From Bosea sp. NBC_00550 (lineage in GTDB: Bacteria > Pseudomonadota > Alphaproteobacteria > Rhizobiales > Beijerinckiaceae), in contig NZ_CP102772.1 of NCBI RefSeq assembly GCF_026020075.1, positions 3,632,501 through 3,696,500 on the forward strand: a DNA stretch of 64,000 nucleotides, written 5' to 3'. The position numbers were made by a program, and so were the translations under genes. The number at the start of each line of letters is the position of its first letter. Position 1 is the first letter of the stretch. Below the pieces are notes generated by a model, which was not told the DNA's origin, ran no database searches, and saw nothing but the letters and a program-made list of their open reading frames with translations. Of this stretch, positions 29,560 through 38,710 are shown piece after piece.

Positions 29560-30071
29560 AGATCGGATTGTTCGCGGCGGCGGCTCTGGCCGGCGTCATC
29601 ATAGCTGGTTGCGTCGAGCGCAAGCCGGCAACGGTCGCTTTCTCCACGGAGGAGGCGGCTTTCATCAAGAAGCACGGAACCGGCGTCGTCACCGGCCATG
29701 CCTTCCGCACCAAGCCGAGCGGCGTCGTGGTCAATGCCGCCGGCCAGGTCGTACACCTCGTCCCGGCCACCGCCTTCGCCCGGGAGCGTTTCGCCAACCT
29801 CTACGGCCAGGGCAAATACGTCCCGCATCGCAATTATCCGGCCAATGACACGGTCGATCCCGCCTATGCCGAATACACCCGTGCGACCAAGGCCGAGGCG
29901 AATGGCCGCTTCGTCTTCGAGCATGTCGCACCCGGCAGCTATTTCATCACCACCCAGGTGATCTGGGGCGATGAGAGCGCCTTCACGCGAGAGGGCGGCT
30001 TGGTCTATGACAGCGTCACGCTGACGGGCAAGGAAACCGAGCCCGTCCAGGTCATCCTCTCCGGCAACTGA
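29556..30071 (+). CDS. Predicted lipoprotein, function unknown
   Basis: 171 residues. An N-terminal signal with lipobox VIIAGC puts the lipidated Cys near residue 18. The mature protein contains GTGVVTGHAFRTKPSGVVVNA and GRFVFEHVAPGSYFITTQVIW, a pattern seen in carboxypeptidase-regulatory-like (beta-sandwich) domains. The start codon overlaps the DMT stop (ATGA). I do not recognise a specific family. Confidence 0.8.
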   Translation: MKIGLFAAAALAGVIIAGCVERKPATVAFSTEEAAFIKKHGTGVVTGHAFRTKPSGVVVNAAGQVVHLVPATAFARERFANLYGQGKYVPHRNYPANDTVDPAYAEYTRATKAEANGRFVFEHVAPGSYFITTQVIWGDESAFTREGGLVYDSVTLTGKETEPVQVILSGN

Positions 30072-30079
30072 GACACCCC

Positions 30080-30484
30080 GTGAAGCTGCTTCTCGTCGTC
30101 GCCTGCGCCCTGATCGATGCCGACAACCGCGTCCTGGTCACGCAGCGCCCCGAGGGCAAGGCGCTGGCCGGGCTCTGGGAATTCCCGGGCGGCAAGCTAG
30201 AGGCCGGCGAGCGGCCGGAGCCCGCGCTGATCCGGGAGCTGTCCGAGGAGCTCGGTATCACCGTGAAGGAGGATTGCCTGGCACCGCTGACCTTCGCCAG
30301 CTACGCCTATCCGGAATTCCACCTGCTGATGCCGCTCTATATCTGCCGGCGCTGGGAGGGGACGGCGATCTCCGGCGAAGGGCAAGCGCTGAAATGGATG
30401 CGGCCCGGCAAGCTGCGGGAGCTGGCCATACCGCCGGCCGACGAGCCGCTGATCCCGCCGCTGATCGACCTGCTCGGCGCCTGA
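30080..30484 (+). CDS. mutT: Nudix hydrolase, (d)GTP pyrophosphatase MutT type
   Basis: 134 residues from a GTG start 8 bp after the lipoprotein stop. The Nudix box is complete at residues 37-60 (GGKLEAGERPEPALIREL then SEELGI). Length and the LWEFPGGK lead-in match MutT, which removes 8-oxo-dGTP from the nucleotide pool. The secA-argJ-mutT neighbourhood is one I recall as common in related alphaproteobacteria. Confidence 0.93.
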   Translation: MKLLLVVACALIDADNRVLVTQRPEGKALAGLWEFPGGKLEAGERPEPALIRELSEELGITVKEDCLAPLTFASYAYPEFHLLMPLYICRRWEGTAISGEGQALKWMRPGKLRELAIPPADEPLIPPLIDLLGA

Positions 30485-30486
30485 CC

Positions 30487-31161
30487 TCAGTGGACGGCCG
30501 GCAGGCCGAGCGCCTGCCAGCGCGCTGACGGTATGGGATCGCCGACATGGAAGGCGAAGGCCGTGACGCGCTTGAGATCGGCCGAAACCGTGCATTCGAA
30601 GCGCAGCGCATACCAGCGCCGCCTGCTGCGGAAGGCCGCTCCCTCCGCCCGCAGGATGTGATCGGCGAGCCGGATATCGGCCATCGCATAGGCGCTCACC
30701 CGGTCGGGCTCGAAATCCTGGCGCCAGGCATGGATCTGCCCCATCGCCTCCACCCCGCAGAGTTGTTCGATACGTTCGTCCGGCGCCAGGCGCGGGAGCA
30801 TGGCCAGCGTGTCGCGGCTGCGCGCATTGGCCAGGACATCAGCAGATAGCAGGCGCCGGGGCCGCACGAGACCATCGGCTTCAAGCTGAACGGGCGTTGG
30901 CGGTGGCTCGACCGGAGGCCGCTCGATGGGGGCGGGAACCGGGATGATCGGAGGCGGCGCTGGCGGCGGCCGCGTCAGGGCCTCGAATTGCTCCGGGCTC
31001 TGCAACTCGACCTCGACGCTCTGCTCCGTGACGGCCGGAAAATCGGCAAGTTGCTGGACGCCGAGCGACGCCAGCCATGCCAGAAGGGCCGCATGAATCA
31101 GCGATGCGGCCGGGAGGCCGGGATCGGGCAGTAGCCGCCGCGTTCCTGTCGCCGCCAGCAT
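30487..31161 (-). CDS. DUF930 domain protein with N-terminal membrane anchor
   Basis: 224 residues: an N-terminal hydrophobic segment (SLIHAALLAWLASLG), a Pro-rich spacer with TonB-like composition (residues 65-95), then a C-terminal DUF930 domain. Key strings are LPRLAPDERIEQLCGVEAMGQ, IHAWRQDFEPDRVSAYAMAD and FRSRRRWYALRFECTVS. Two Cys are conserved in the domain. Probably inner-membrane anchored with the domain in the periplasm. Role unknown. Converges with mutT, two bases apart. Confidence 0.88.
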   Translation of the reverse strand: MLAATGTRRLLPDPGLPAASLIHAALLAWLASLGVQQLADFPAVTEQSVEVELQSPEQFEALTRPPPAPPPIIPVPAPIERPPVEPPPTPVQLEADGLVRPRRLLSADVLANARSRDTLAMLPRLAPDERIEQLCGVEAMGQIHAWRQDFEPDRVSAYAMADIRLADHILRAEGAAFRSRRRWYALRFECTVSADLKRVTAFAFHVGDPIPSARWQALGLPAVH

Positions 31162-31262
31162 GCTTCAGGCCGACGATGCCGGGCGCGCCGGCGCATCGGG
31201 CCGGAAATTCGGTGCCATCCGCCTGCTCGCGCCCCGGTTGTGACGGACCGCAACAGCGCCGA

Positions 31263-32465
31263 TCAAGCCGGCATTTTTGTGGTCGTCTCTTCCACGACCG
31301 GCTCGATCTCGCCCTGTCCCAGCTGGAAACGCTCGAAGCGCTGAAGCTCGTCCTCGATGGCGCGTTTCAGCTCGGGGGTTTCGTGGCCGTCGAGCCAGGT
31401 CCATTGCTGCATCAGGAGCTTGCCCGCCGCACGGTCGGTCTTGAGGTCGAGCACGGCGACGACGCGGTCTCCCGCCAGCACCGGCAGGCCGAAATAGCCG
31501 TAGAGGCGCTTTTCCTTCGGCAGATAGGCCTCGAAGACGTGGCCATAGTCGAAGAAGAGCTTCGCCCGCTTGCGCTGGATGGCGAGGGGATCGAAGGGCG
31601 ACAGGATGTGGATCAGCGTCGCGTCCGGTTCGGATATTGGCTCCAGCATCGCCGGCGCCGCCCAGTGCTGGGTCTTGCCGGCGCCTTCCACCGCGACGGG
31701 CACCAGTTCCTTGCGCCGGACACGCGCGGCAACCAGCTCCGCCACCACCTTCTTGCTCGGTGCATCGAGATGGCAGACGGAACCGAGGCTTACGAGCCCC
31801 TGCGAACGCAGCGCCCGGTCCAGCTTGTAGGCCGTGATCTGTCGCTCGCTCGCCGGCGTCGGCTTCTTCTCCCACTGGAAGTGCCGGTCGAAGAGTTCGT
31901 AGGTCTTGAGCATCCCCGCACGCGCCGCGATCGCGAGCTCGCCGTCGTAGAAGGCGCGCTCCAGCAGGCCCTTGGACGGCTTCTTGCTGGCCCAGAGATG
32001 CGCCTTCTCGATCAGCTCCTCCTCGATGTCGCGGATCGTCAGCGCTCCGTCCCGGCGGATGCGGCGCAGGAGCTTGCGCGTCTCCTCGCGCGCGCCGACG
32101 GCCGACCAGCGCTTCGGCTCCTCGCGATGCGCCTTCATCTCCGGCAGAAAATAGCGGATGTCGCGGGTCGCCACATAAGCCAGCGCATGCGTCCAGTACT
32201 CGAAGACGCTCTTCTCGACCGACTGCAGATGCGCGAGATCGCTGCGGCGATAGCCGGGGATGCGGGCATAGAGAATATGGTGGTGACAGCGCTCGATCAC
32301 GTTGATCGTGTCGATCTGGACATAGCCGAGATGCTCGATCGCCGCGTGCGCTGCAGCTGGACCGGAGCCAAACGGCTCGCGCGTATCGAGCCGCTGCGCA
32401 TGCAGCCAGATGCGGCGGGCCTGTTCGGTCGTCAGGGAGAGCGGCTTGCGGGGGCGCGGAGGCAT
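31263..32465 (-). CDS. YcaQ/AlkX-type winged-helix DNA glycosylase family protein
   Basis: 400 residues from the ATG at 32465; the frame opens upstream but adds nothing conserved. The family's Q-x-D catalytic motif is present as VQIDTINVIERCHHHIL, and PGYRR follows. Further family strings are LWASKKPSKGLLERAFYDGELAI and HILSPFDPLAIQRKRAKLFFDY with YFGLPVLAGDRVVAVLDLK. Members unhook DNA interstrand crosslinks and bulky alkyl adducts. It appears to be a single gene. Confidence 0.9.
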   Translation of the reverse strand: MPPRPRKPLSLTTEQARRIWLHAQRLDTREPFGSGPAAAHAAIEHLGYVQIDTINVIERCHHHILYARIPGYRRSDLAHLQSVEKSVFEYWTHALAYVATRDIRYFLPEMKAHREEPKRWSAVGAREETRKLLRRIRRDGALTIRDIEEELIEKAHLWASKKPSKGLLERAFYDGELAIAARAGMLKTYELFDRHFQWEKKPTPASERQITAYKLDRALRSQGLVSLGSVCHLDAPSKKVVAELVAARVRRKELVPVAVEGAGKTQHWAAPAMLEPISEPDATLIHILSPFDPLAIQRKRAKLFFDYGHVFEAYLPKEKRLYGYFGLPVLAGDRVVAVLDLKTDRAAGKLLMQQWTWLDGHETPELKRAIEDELQRFERFQLGQGEIEPVVEETTTKMPA

Positions 32466-32727
32466 GATCCGCAGGCTAGCTTCGTCTGCTCCCGGCGGTA
32501 AGGGGGCCACGGCGGCACCGCTGACAGGATGTGGCGGGAGCCGCCGCAAGCCGTTCCGGGTTCGGAACGCTCCGGCACTCTGTCAGAACTCCCCGCTCAA
32601 CCCGAAGCGCGAAGCTGTTGCCCGCGAGGCTGACGCCGGCATTGATCGCGACGGGGATCGCGACATCGAGGCGATGCGCCACCGCGAAGCCCGCCGCCCA
32701 TTCGCACGCGCGACAGACCGGACAGAC

Positions 32728-33252
32728 CTATGGCGCGACGACCAGCGCCCAGTAGACCTGATATTTCGAGCCCGGCGCATAGGCCGTCGCGATACCCATG
32801 CGCTTGGCCTTCGCATCCTTCATGACGCGATCGTGCTGGGGCGAATCCCGCCAGCCGGAGAAGGCCTCGGCGAGGCGGCGGTATCCGGCCGAGAGATTGG
32901 CCTCCGCGCCGGGCTGGCCCTCCTTTGCGAGACGCGCCTTGACCGCGTCGGCCTGCGCCGGCTTGTCGGAAGCCGCCATGTTTGCCGCTTCGCGCTGCGC
33001 CGCCTCGACCAGCGCGGGATCGAGCGCGAGAGCCCCAAGGCCTGCATTGAGCCGATAGGCCGAGATCATCGCGCGCGCCTGCTCGGCATCGACCTGGGCG
33101 GATGAGGAGCCGAGGTCGCGATAGAAGGCCGGCTGCCCCTGCCGCTGAGGCTCGGTGCAGCCGGCGACGCCAAGCAGGGCGAGCGCGCCCGCCAGCGCGG
33201 CCGGGCAGGTCATCGCGCGCGAACCGGCGGCGCGGCGCAGAAAGCTGGGCAT
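32728..33252 (-). CDS. CAP/SCP-domain lipoprotein
   Basis: 174 residues from the ATG at 33252 (AAGGA about 9 bp upstream). Signal with lipobox LLGVAGC. The CAP fold is seen in MISAYRLNAGLGALALDPAL, AANMAASDK and AFSGWRDSPQHDRVMKDAKAKRMGIA, ending in YWALVVAP. The usual catalytic-like His of the first motif is not obvious, as in many bacterial members. Located 4 bp downstream of the large MscS-type gene, so they are probably co-transcribed. Confidence 0.88.
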   Translation of the reverse strand: MPSFLRRAAGSRAMTCPAALAGALALLGVAGCTEPQRQGQPAFYRDLGSSSAQVDAEQARAMISAYRLNAGLGALALDPALVEAAQREAANMAASDKPAQADAVKARLAKEGQPGAEANLSAGYRRLAEAFSGWRDSPQHDRVMKDAKAKRMGIATAYAPGSKYQVYWALVVAP

Positions 33253-33256
33253 GCGA

Positions 33257-35890
33257 TCATTCCTTGCTGTCTTCCTTGGCGGGCTCGGGCGCTGGAGCAG
33301 GCGCGGGCTTCGTCGCCCCGGCCTCTTCCTCCTCATCCTCCTCCACCACAACCGGCTTGCGCGACCGGCGCGTTGCAGCGGGCGATGCCACCGGCTTCGC
33401 GGGCTCCCAGCCAGTACTGCTGCGCGCGCCCCCGCCCCGGCCGACAGCCACTGCGATGCTTTCGAGTGAATACTCGACGCCTTCCAGCCCGCGCACCACC
33501 AGTTCCGGCGTGCCGGCGGCAGGTTCCATATCGGCGAGGCGCTTGTGGATGGCGAAGTTCATGTCGCTGGTGACGCGCCCAACGATCTCGACATCGGCCA
33601 CGACGCAGACCAGCTCAAAATCCATGGTCGTGGTGCCGAGCTTCTTGAACTGCACCACCGGTGGCGGCTTCTGCATGACGTCGCCATGGTTCGAAGCCAC
33701 TTCGGAGAGCATTGCCCGCACCTGCCCGGCCTCGAGCGTGCGTGGCACCGATAGCGCGATCAGCACGCGGCCCGTCCGGTCGCTGCGGACGCGGTTGCGC
33801 ACCACGCCGGAGATCAGGTTCGAGTTCGGCACGATCACCGTCGAGCGGTCGAAGGTCGCGATCTCCGTCGAGCGGACATTGATGCGCTTGACGATGCCTT
33901 CGGTGTCGCCGACCACCACCTGGTCGCCGACGCGGATCGGCCGCTCCCAGAGAAGGATCAGGCCCGAGACGAAGTTTGACACCACCGACTGCAGGCCGAA
34001 ACCGATACCGACCGACAGGGCCGAGGCGACGAGGGTGAGACGTTCGAGGCTGAGGCCCACAGCCGAAACCGCGATCGCCACCGCGCCGATATAGCCGACA
34101 TAGCCCGCCGCTGTGGTGATCGAGTTGCGCAGCCCCGGATCGAGGGCGGTCGTCGGCAGGAACTGGTTGTCGAGCCAGCGCTGCATCGCCCGCGTCGCCG
34201 CGATGCCGAGGCCGAAGACCAAGGCGAAGACGACGATGGTCGAGATCGAGATCGTGACGCCGCCGACCTGGAAGCCGAAGAAAGCCGCGCTCAGCGAGAC
34301 CAGGAAATCGGTCGATTCCAGCCCCCACGGCGCGAGCACCATCAGGACCGTGATGACGATCAGCAGCAGCTTCAACGCGCCGACGCTGATCACCGCGACC
34401 TTGTCGAGCGTTGTGCTGCGCAACCCCATGCCGGCCTTCAGCGTCAGCGCGAAGCGGCCCTTGCCGGTCAGGAGCCGCGGAAGGCCGAGATCGATGAACT
34501 GGAAGGCCAGCAGGAACAGGCAGGCGACGATGCCGATCCAGAGCGTCTGCTCGGCCAGGAAGGCCGCGAAGATCACATAGCCGGTGAGTGTCGACAGAAT
34601 GATCAGGAAGCCGATGATCCAGCCGAATATCCGAACCGGGCCGAGGCTCGCCCCGTCCACCGGCACGTAAGGGCCAAGACAGGCTTCCTGCTCGACCTCG
34701 TCGTCATCGCGTATCTGAAAAAGGCCGGCGATCAGTGTCAAGGCGAAGAGGATGGCGAAGAAGGCCTTGACGATGATCGAGACCGCAAGGCCTGCGGCGA
34801 TCGCCTGGAGCCAGGCCTCGAAGACCTTGCCCACCGCCATCACCAGCGCGAGCGACGAGGCGATCCACACGACACTGCGGGCCGTCGGATCCATGACGCT
34901 GACCAGGCGCCGCTGCGGGCTGGACGGTGCGAACACGGCATCGGCCAGAGCCTGAACGAAGGCGAAGAAGGCGAGCCCGGCGACCAGCGCCCAGATCACC
35001 GGCTGAATGCGCGGCGGCAGAAGCCCCGTGGTGCTCAACGCCTGGTAGATCAGCCAGCTCGCCAGCACCGGCGGCGCCGCGCCGGCGACAATATGAGCGA
35101 GCGCCACATAGAGGCAGTGCAGATTGCCGGTGTCCTGCGTATTGCCGTAGCGCGCCTTGAAACGCGGCAGATAGCGGGCGCGGGCAACGTAAAGCAGGAT
35201 GGCGCCGATCAGGGCGAGCGCCACCACGGCGCCTCGCGAGCCGGAGAACGCATCGCGCACCCCTTCCAGCCAGCCGCCGAAGATATATCCAGACGCCCGC
35301 AGATCCTCCGGAGCCGTGGTGATGGCGTTGCTCCAGACTTCGGGATTGGCGACCGAAGGCCCGGCAGCGAAAAGCGCCTTGGCGAAGATTTCACGCCGCT
35401 TGTCGCCGATGCGGCTCTGAAGCTGCTCGGCTTGAAGCAACGACGCTTTGGCGATCTTCAGCGTCTCGTCGGCATCGGCATAAGCCTTGGCCCGGGCCTC
35501 GCGATCACGCGTGATCTCGGCGCTCTCGGCCGGCGCGCTGGCCTCGGGTTTTGGGCCGAGCTGGTCGAGCCGGAGCTTGGCTTGGTCGACGCGCGGCGTC
35601 TGCTCGTCGACGATGACGCGCAGCTGGTCGAGCGAAGGTTGAAGGCGGATCCGCTGCCTCTGCAGCTCGGCATCGGTGGCATCGGGCGAGGCCAGCGTCG
35701 TCTCGATCTGCGCCAGTTCGCTGCGAACGGCATCGAGCCGCGCCCGCGCGCTGGCTGGATCGGCCGGCGTCGCCGCCGTCTGGGCGAACGAGGAGGTTGC
35801 AGCCGCCATCGCCAGCACGAGCCAGAGCAGGCACGTCGCCAAAAGCCCCCTGAGACTTTGGAAAGGCGTCTGCGCCACGCGTGCTGCCAT
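33257..35890 (-). CDS. MscS-family mechanosensitive channel with DUF3772-like N-terminal domain
   Basis: 877 residues from the ATG at 35890. Order: signal peptide (LLATCLLWLVLAMAAATSSFAQ), a periplasmic coiled-coil region (about 35-180), a multi-helix membrane region (about 225-600) and the MscS pore and beta domain. The pore-side string is ASALSVGIGFGLQSVVSNFVSG, followed by RPIRVGDQVVVGDTEGIV and FDRSTVIVPNSNLISGVVRN. The C-terminal 60 residues are highly acidic and Pro/Ala-rich. This large type resembles the Msc paralogs MscK/YbiO/YjeP in layout. Releases solutes on osmotic downshock. Confidence 0.93.
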   Translation of the reverse strand: MAARVAQTPFQSLRGLLATCLLWLVLAMAAATSSFAQTAATPADPASARARLDAVRSELAQIETTLASPDATDAELQRQRIRLQPSLDQLRVIVDEQTPRVDQAKLRLDQLGPKPEASAPAESAEITRDREARAKAYADADETLKIAKASLLQAEQLQSRIGDKRREIFAKALFAAGPSVANPEVWSNAITTAPEDLRASGYIFGGWLEGVRDAFSGSRGAVVALALIGAILLYVARARYLPRFKARYGNTQDTGNLHCLYVALAHIVAGAAPPVLASWLIYQALSTTGLLPPRIQPVIWALVAGLAFFAFVQALADAVFAPSSPQRRLVSVMDPTARSVVWIASSLALVMAVGKVFEAWLQAIAAGLAVSIIVKAFFAILFALTLIAGLFQIRDDDEVEQEACLGPYVPVDGASLGPVRIFGWIIGFLIILSTLTGYVIFAAFLAEQTLWIGIVACLFLLAFQFIDLGLPRLLTGKGRFALTLKAGMGLRSTTLDKVAVISVGALKLLLIVITVLMVLAPWGLESTDFLVSLSAAFFGFQVGGVTISISTIVVFALVFGLGIAATRAMQRWLDNQFLPTTALDPGLRNSITTAAGYVGYIGAVAIAVSAVGLSLERLTLVASALSVGIGFGLQSVVSNFVSGLILLWERPIRVGDQVVVGDTEGIVKRINVRSTEIATFDRSTVIVPNSNLISGVVRNRVRSDRTGRVLIALSVPRTLEAGQVRAMLSEVASNHGDVMQKPPPVVQFKKLGTTTMDFELVCVVADVEIVGRVTSDMNFAIHKRLADMEPAAGTPELVVRGLEGVEYSLESIAVAVGRGGGARSSTGWEPAKPVASPAATRRSRKPVVVEEDEEEEAGATKPAPAPAPEPAKEDSKE

Positions 35891-36104
35891 GGTGGTGCGA
35901 CCCTGTCCCACGTGATTCGGCTGAAGCTCGACCCTCGGCACAGCCGTGCCCGCAAGGCAAGATGGAGAGCGGAATTCGGCGGCCGGCAAAACGGTGCTCC
36001 TCGGATCGCGGACGGGCGTCTCTGATGAGCCGGTCGGCGGCTCCGGGTCAGCTCATCGCCGCAAAACACGACCTGAAGATGGCACCGCGGTCGGTTCTGG
36101 CGCC

Positions 36105-37190
36105 TCAGCGCTTATCGGAAGCCCTGCTTCTCGACCGGTTGCGATAGCTCGCATTGCCCAATCCGGTCCCGATCGTCAGCACCGCCCAGTTCTCGACATC
36201 CTGCATCGCCGGCATCTCGCTCAGGCCCTGGATGACGGCATCGTTGTGCATCACGACCTCCGTCTCGTGCCTGCCGATCTCGGGAACGAGCTGGCGGATG
36301 CTGTCGACGAGGTTGAAGCGGCTGCTTTCCCAATTGCCAGGGAGATTTTGGGCTCCGCGCTCGATCGCACCGTCCGGCTCGATCAGGCCGGGGCAGCCGA
36401 CGCCGATGAAGGGCGCGACCTTCAGGCCCTCCTTCTCCGCGTTCTGGATCTGGTCGCGCAGCATCTTTCCCATTCGCTTGATCGCCTCGTCGCGGCTCGG
36501 CTCCTCATCGGCATGGCGCCAGAGATCCGACTTCCAGACGCGCGCCCGGCTCAGATCCGGCGCCTTCGCCTGACGGAGTTCGACGATCCCCGCGCGGATG
36601 TTGGAGCCGCCGATATCCACGGCGACCAGGCTGTCATAGGCCTCGAAGATCCATTTAGGCGCGAGATGGGCGCTGCCGACGAGCCCGGCCTCGTCCGGAT
36701 GATGACTGACGGGCACGAGATCGAGATCGCGGCCATCGGTGCGCAGGATGATGGCGGCGCGCGCAATGACGAGTTCGCCGACGCGGCTCTCGCGGAAGCC
36801 GCCGCCGACGACGATGCGCTCGACCGCGGCCCAGCTCTTCAGGCGCGCGAATCTGCGGATGACGAAGGCGAGGGACTGCGCGAAGCCCTCGACCGCGCTG
36901 AGCACCAGCGCAGCCTCCTTGGCGGCGCCCTCCTTCAGCAGCGTGTCGAGTTCCTTCTTGCTGATCTCGGCGGTCTTGCCCTTCAGTGGGTCGTCGCCGT
37001 TGCGCTTGAGATGGCTGCGCAGCGCGTCGAGATGCTCGACGAAGGCGCGGCGGCTCGCCTTGTCCCCGACGAAGCCGTCATCGTCCCGGACCTCCAGATT
37101 ATAGCTGGTGACGACGACGGACGGCAGTTCGGCCGCGCCATGCGGCCCGGTTCCGGCATTGCGTGGTTTGGCGGCAGTCGCCGTGGCCAT
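36105..37190 (-). CDS. ROK-type sugar-kinase-like protein with circularly permuted motif order
   Basis: 361 residues. ASKHA/ROK motifs are all present but rotated. The segment normally at the C-terminus comes first (helices about 80-115, IVVGGG at 126-131, GSAHLAP at 172-178), followed by the normal N-terminal lobe: VAVDIGGSNIRAGIVEL (189-205), GVGCPG (263-268), HND (315-317), and finally LTIGTGLG at 338-345, after which the protein ends. The usual GEIGH and zinc-binding CxCGxxGC segments are absent. I infer a circular permutant of a ROK kinase; a catalytic role is possible since the HND Asp and both phosphate loops remain. Single gene, no regulator adjacent. Confidence 0.75.
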   Translation of the reverse strand: MATATAAKPRNAGTGPHGAAELPSVVVTSYNLEVRDDDGFVGDKASRRAFVEHLDALRSHLKRNGDDPLKGKTAEISKKELDTLLKEGAAKEAALVLSAVEGFAQSLAFVIRRFARLKSWAAVERIVVGGGFRESRVGELVIARAAIILRTDGRDLDLVPVSHHPDEAGLVGSAHLAPKWIFEAYDSLVAVDIGGSNIRAGIVELRQAKAPDLSRARVWKSDLWRHADEEPSRDEAIKRMGKMLRDQIQNAEKEGLKVAPFIGVGCPGLIEPDGAIERGAQNLPGNWESSRFNLVDSIRQLVPEIGRHETEVVMHNDAVIQGLSEMPAMQDVENWAVLTIGTGLGNASYRNRSRSRASDKR

Positions 37191-37249
37191 GATGGATCTC
37201 CCCCGCGGATTCGCGAAGGCAACCCCTCAGGGGCGCGCGGGGTTCCGCG

Positions 37250-37284
37250 GCAGAGGCGATGCGCCGCATGCAGCGCGCCTCTGC
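37250..37284. repeat. Inverted repeat upstream of the ROK-like gene
   Basis: GCAGAGGCG (37250-37258) and CGCCTCTGC (37276-37284) are perfect 9-bp arms separated by 17 bases, 60 bp upstream of the ROK-like start and 90 bp upstream of the divergent DUF2938 gene. Could be an operator or a leader hairpin. Confidence 0.4.
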
Positions 37285-37374
37285 GCGATCCGGCCGGCCA
37301 GGCTGTTGACCGCCGCCGCAATCGCCGCTCCAACGGACGGGAAGCCGCCGTGAAGCGGGCTGGGGGAACGAAAC

Positions 37375-37851
37375 GTGTCGGATCTGATCTTTCGCATGGT
37401 CGTCATCGGCGTCGGCGCGACCGCGCTGTCCGATCTCTGGGCGCAGTTCCTGCGGCTTTTCGGCCTGCCGAAGCCGAACTGGGCGATGCCGGGCCGCTGG
37501 TTCGCCCATCTGCCGCGCGGGCGCCTGTGGCATGACGACATCGCCAAATCCGAGCCCGTGGTGGGCGAGCTCGCGATCGGCTGGATCTGCCACTATCTGG
37601 TCGGCATCCTCTTCGCCGGCATCGTGCTTGCCATCTGGGGCGGGGACTGGGCGCGCAATCCGACCTTGCTGCCGGCATTGCTCGTCGGCTGGGCTACGGT
37701 CGGCTGCGGCTGGTTCATCCTGCAGCCCGGCATGGGCATGGGCGTCGCTGCCTCGCGCCGGCCGAACGCCGGCCAGATCCGGCTGCTCAATATCGTCAGC
37801 CACACCATCTTCAGCCTGGGGCTTTACGGCACTGCGCTGCTGACGCGGTAA
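37375..37851 (+). CDS. DUF2938 family membrane protein
   Basis: 158 residues from a GTG start behind TGGGGGAAC. Four to five membrane helices. NWAMPGRWFAHLPRGRLWHDDI and VVGELAIGWICHYLVGILFAG match the DUF2938 pattern. A GWFILQPGMGMGVAASRRPN loop follows. Function unknown. Divergent from the ROK-like gene. Confidence 0.88.
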   Translation: MSDLIFRMVVIGVGATALSDLWAQFLRLFGLPKPNWAMPGRWFAHLPRGRLWHDDIAKSEPVVGELAIGWICHYLVGILFAGIVLAIWGGDWARNPTLLPALLVGWATVGCGWFILQPGMGMGVAASRRPNAGQIRLLNIVSHTIFSLGLYGTALLTR

Positions 37852-37859
37852 TTCACCCT

Positions 37860-37948
37860 CGTCATGCCCGGGCTTGACCCGGGCATCTCGTGACGCAGGG
37901 GCGCCGGGGCCTCTTCCGGCCTGAGATTCTCAAGCCCGAGAATGACGC
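37860..37948. repeat. REP-like palindromic repeat, copy B (reverse orientation)
   Basis: Starts CGTCATGCCCGGG and ends GAGAATGACG; its reverse complement matches copies A and C at both ends. Contains the stem ATGCCCGGG-N5-CCCGGGCAT. It fills nearly all of the 99-bp gap between the convergent DUF2938 and GNAT genes. Confidence 0.8.
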
Positions 37949-37950
37949 CG

Positions 37951-38709
37951 TCAATCGAGAATGCGCGTCTCGTACTGGTAAAGCTGGCGGAAGCCGAGGC
38001 TGCCGTAGAGGTTGATCGCGACCGCATTGCCTTGTTCCACCTGCAGGAAGGCGTCGGCGCAGCCCATCGCGCCGGCCCAGCCCATCAGCCCCTGCACGAT
38101 CCTGCGGCCATAACCATGGCCGCGATGGTCGGGATCGACGCAGATCAGACCGATCTCCGCCATACCGCGCTCGGCCACGCCCATGCCGAAGGCCACCGCC
38201 TCGCCCTCGACCAGCCAGGTGGCGAAGGCCGCGGGAAGCCTGACCTTCTCGACGATCGCCGCCAGATTGGCGACATGGGTCTTGTTGCCGCTCTGCAGCG
38301 CCGCGACGCCGGTGAGCCATTCCAGGCTCGGCCGCGCCTCGATCTGCAGTTCGGCCTCCTCGGACGGCGCGACATCGGCAAGCGGCGCGATCTGGCCGAA
38401 GGACTTGTCCTTGACGCGATAGCCGCGCTCCAGAACGGCGGCGCGCGTTGTCTCGGAAACGAGCGGTGTCAGCCTGATGCTCGGCACCAGCCCGTCGGCA
38501 CGATAGAGCTCCTCGATCAGGTCGAGCATGTCGGCATCGAGTTCGGCGCCATAGACGAGAGGCGTCGCCGCGTTGGCCCGGCCGGAATAGCCATTGGCGA
38601 AGCGCAACACCCAGTCGCCGACGATGAGCGTCGACAGCGCCGGCCAGGCATTGATGATCCGCCGCTCGCATCCGAGCACAAGCGCGCTGTCTTCGGTCTT
38701 CATCAGCAT
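37951..38709 (-). CDS. GNAT-family N-acetyltransferase
   Basis: 252 residues from the ATG at 38709 (38703 is an alternative). The C-terminal acetyl-CoA-binding motif is ICVDPDHRGHGYGRRIVQGLM, then INLYGSLGFRQLYQYETRI, the standard GNAT end. The N-terminal part (ERRIINAWPAL, YSGRANAATPL) fits a subgroup with an extra N-terminal domain. Starts one base after the stop of the cupin gene, so it is the last gene of a gloB-cupin-GNAT operon. Confidence 0.9.
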   Translation of the reverse strand: MLMKTEDSALVLGCERRIINAWPALSTLIVGDWVLRFANGYSGRANAATPLVYGAELDADMLDLIEELYRADGLVPSIRLTPLVSETTRAAVLERGYRVKDKSFGQIAPLADVAPSEEAELQIEARPSLEWLTGVAALQSGNKTHVANLAAIVEKVRLPAAFATWLVEGEAVAFGMGVAERGMAEIGLICVDPDHRGHGYGRRIVQGLMGWAGAMGCADAFLQVEQGNAVAINLYGSLGFRQLYQYETRILD

Positions 38710-38710
38710 G

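Noticed and set aside
32476..32682. Small minus-strand frame with a beta-barrel-like stretch downstream of the CAP gene
   Set aside because: It contains AIPVAINAGVSLAGNSFALR, which looks faintly like a barrel strand, but it lacks a signal sequence and a ribosome site and cannot be separated from chance.
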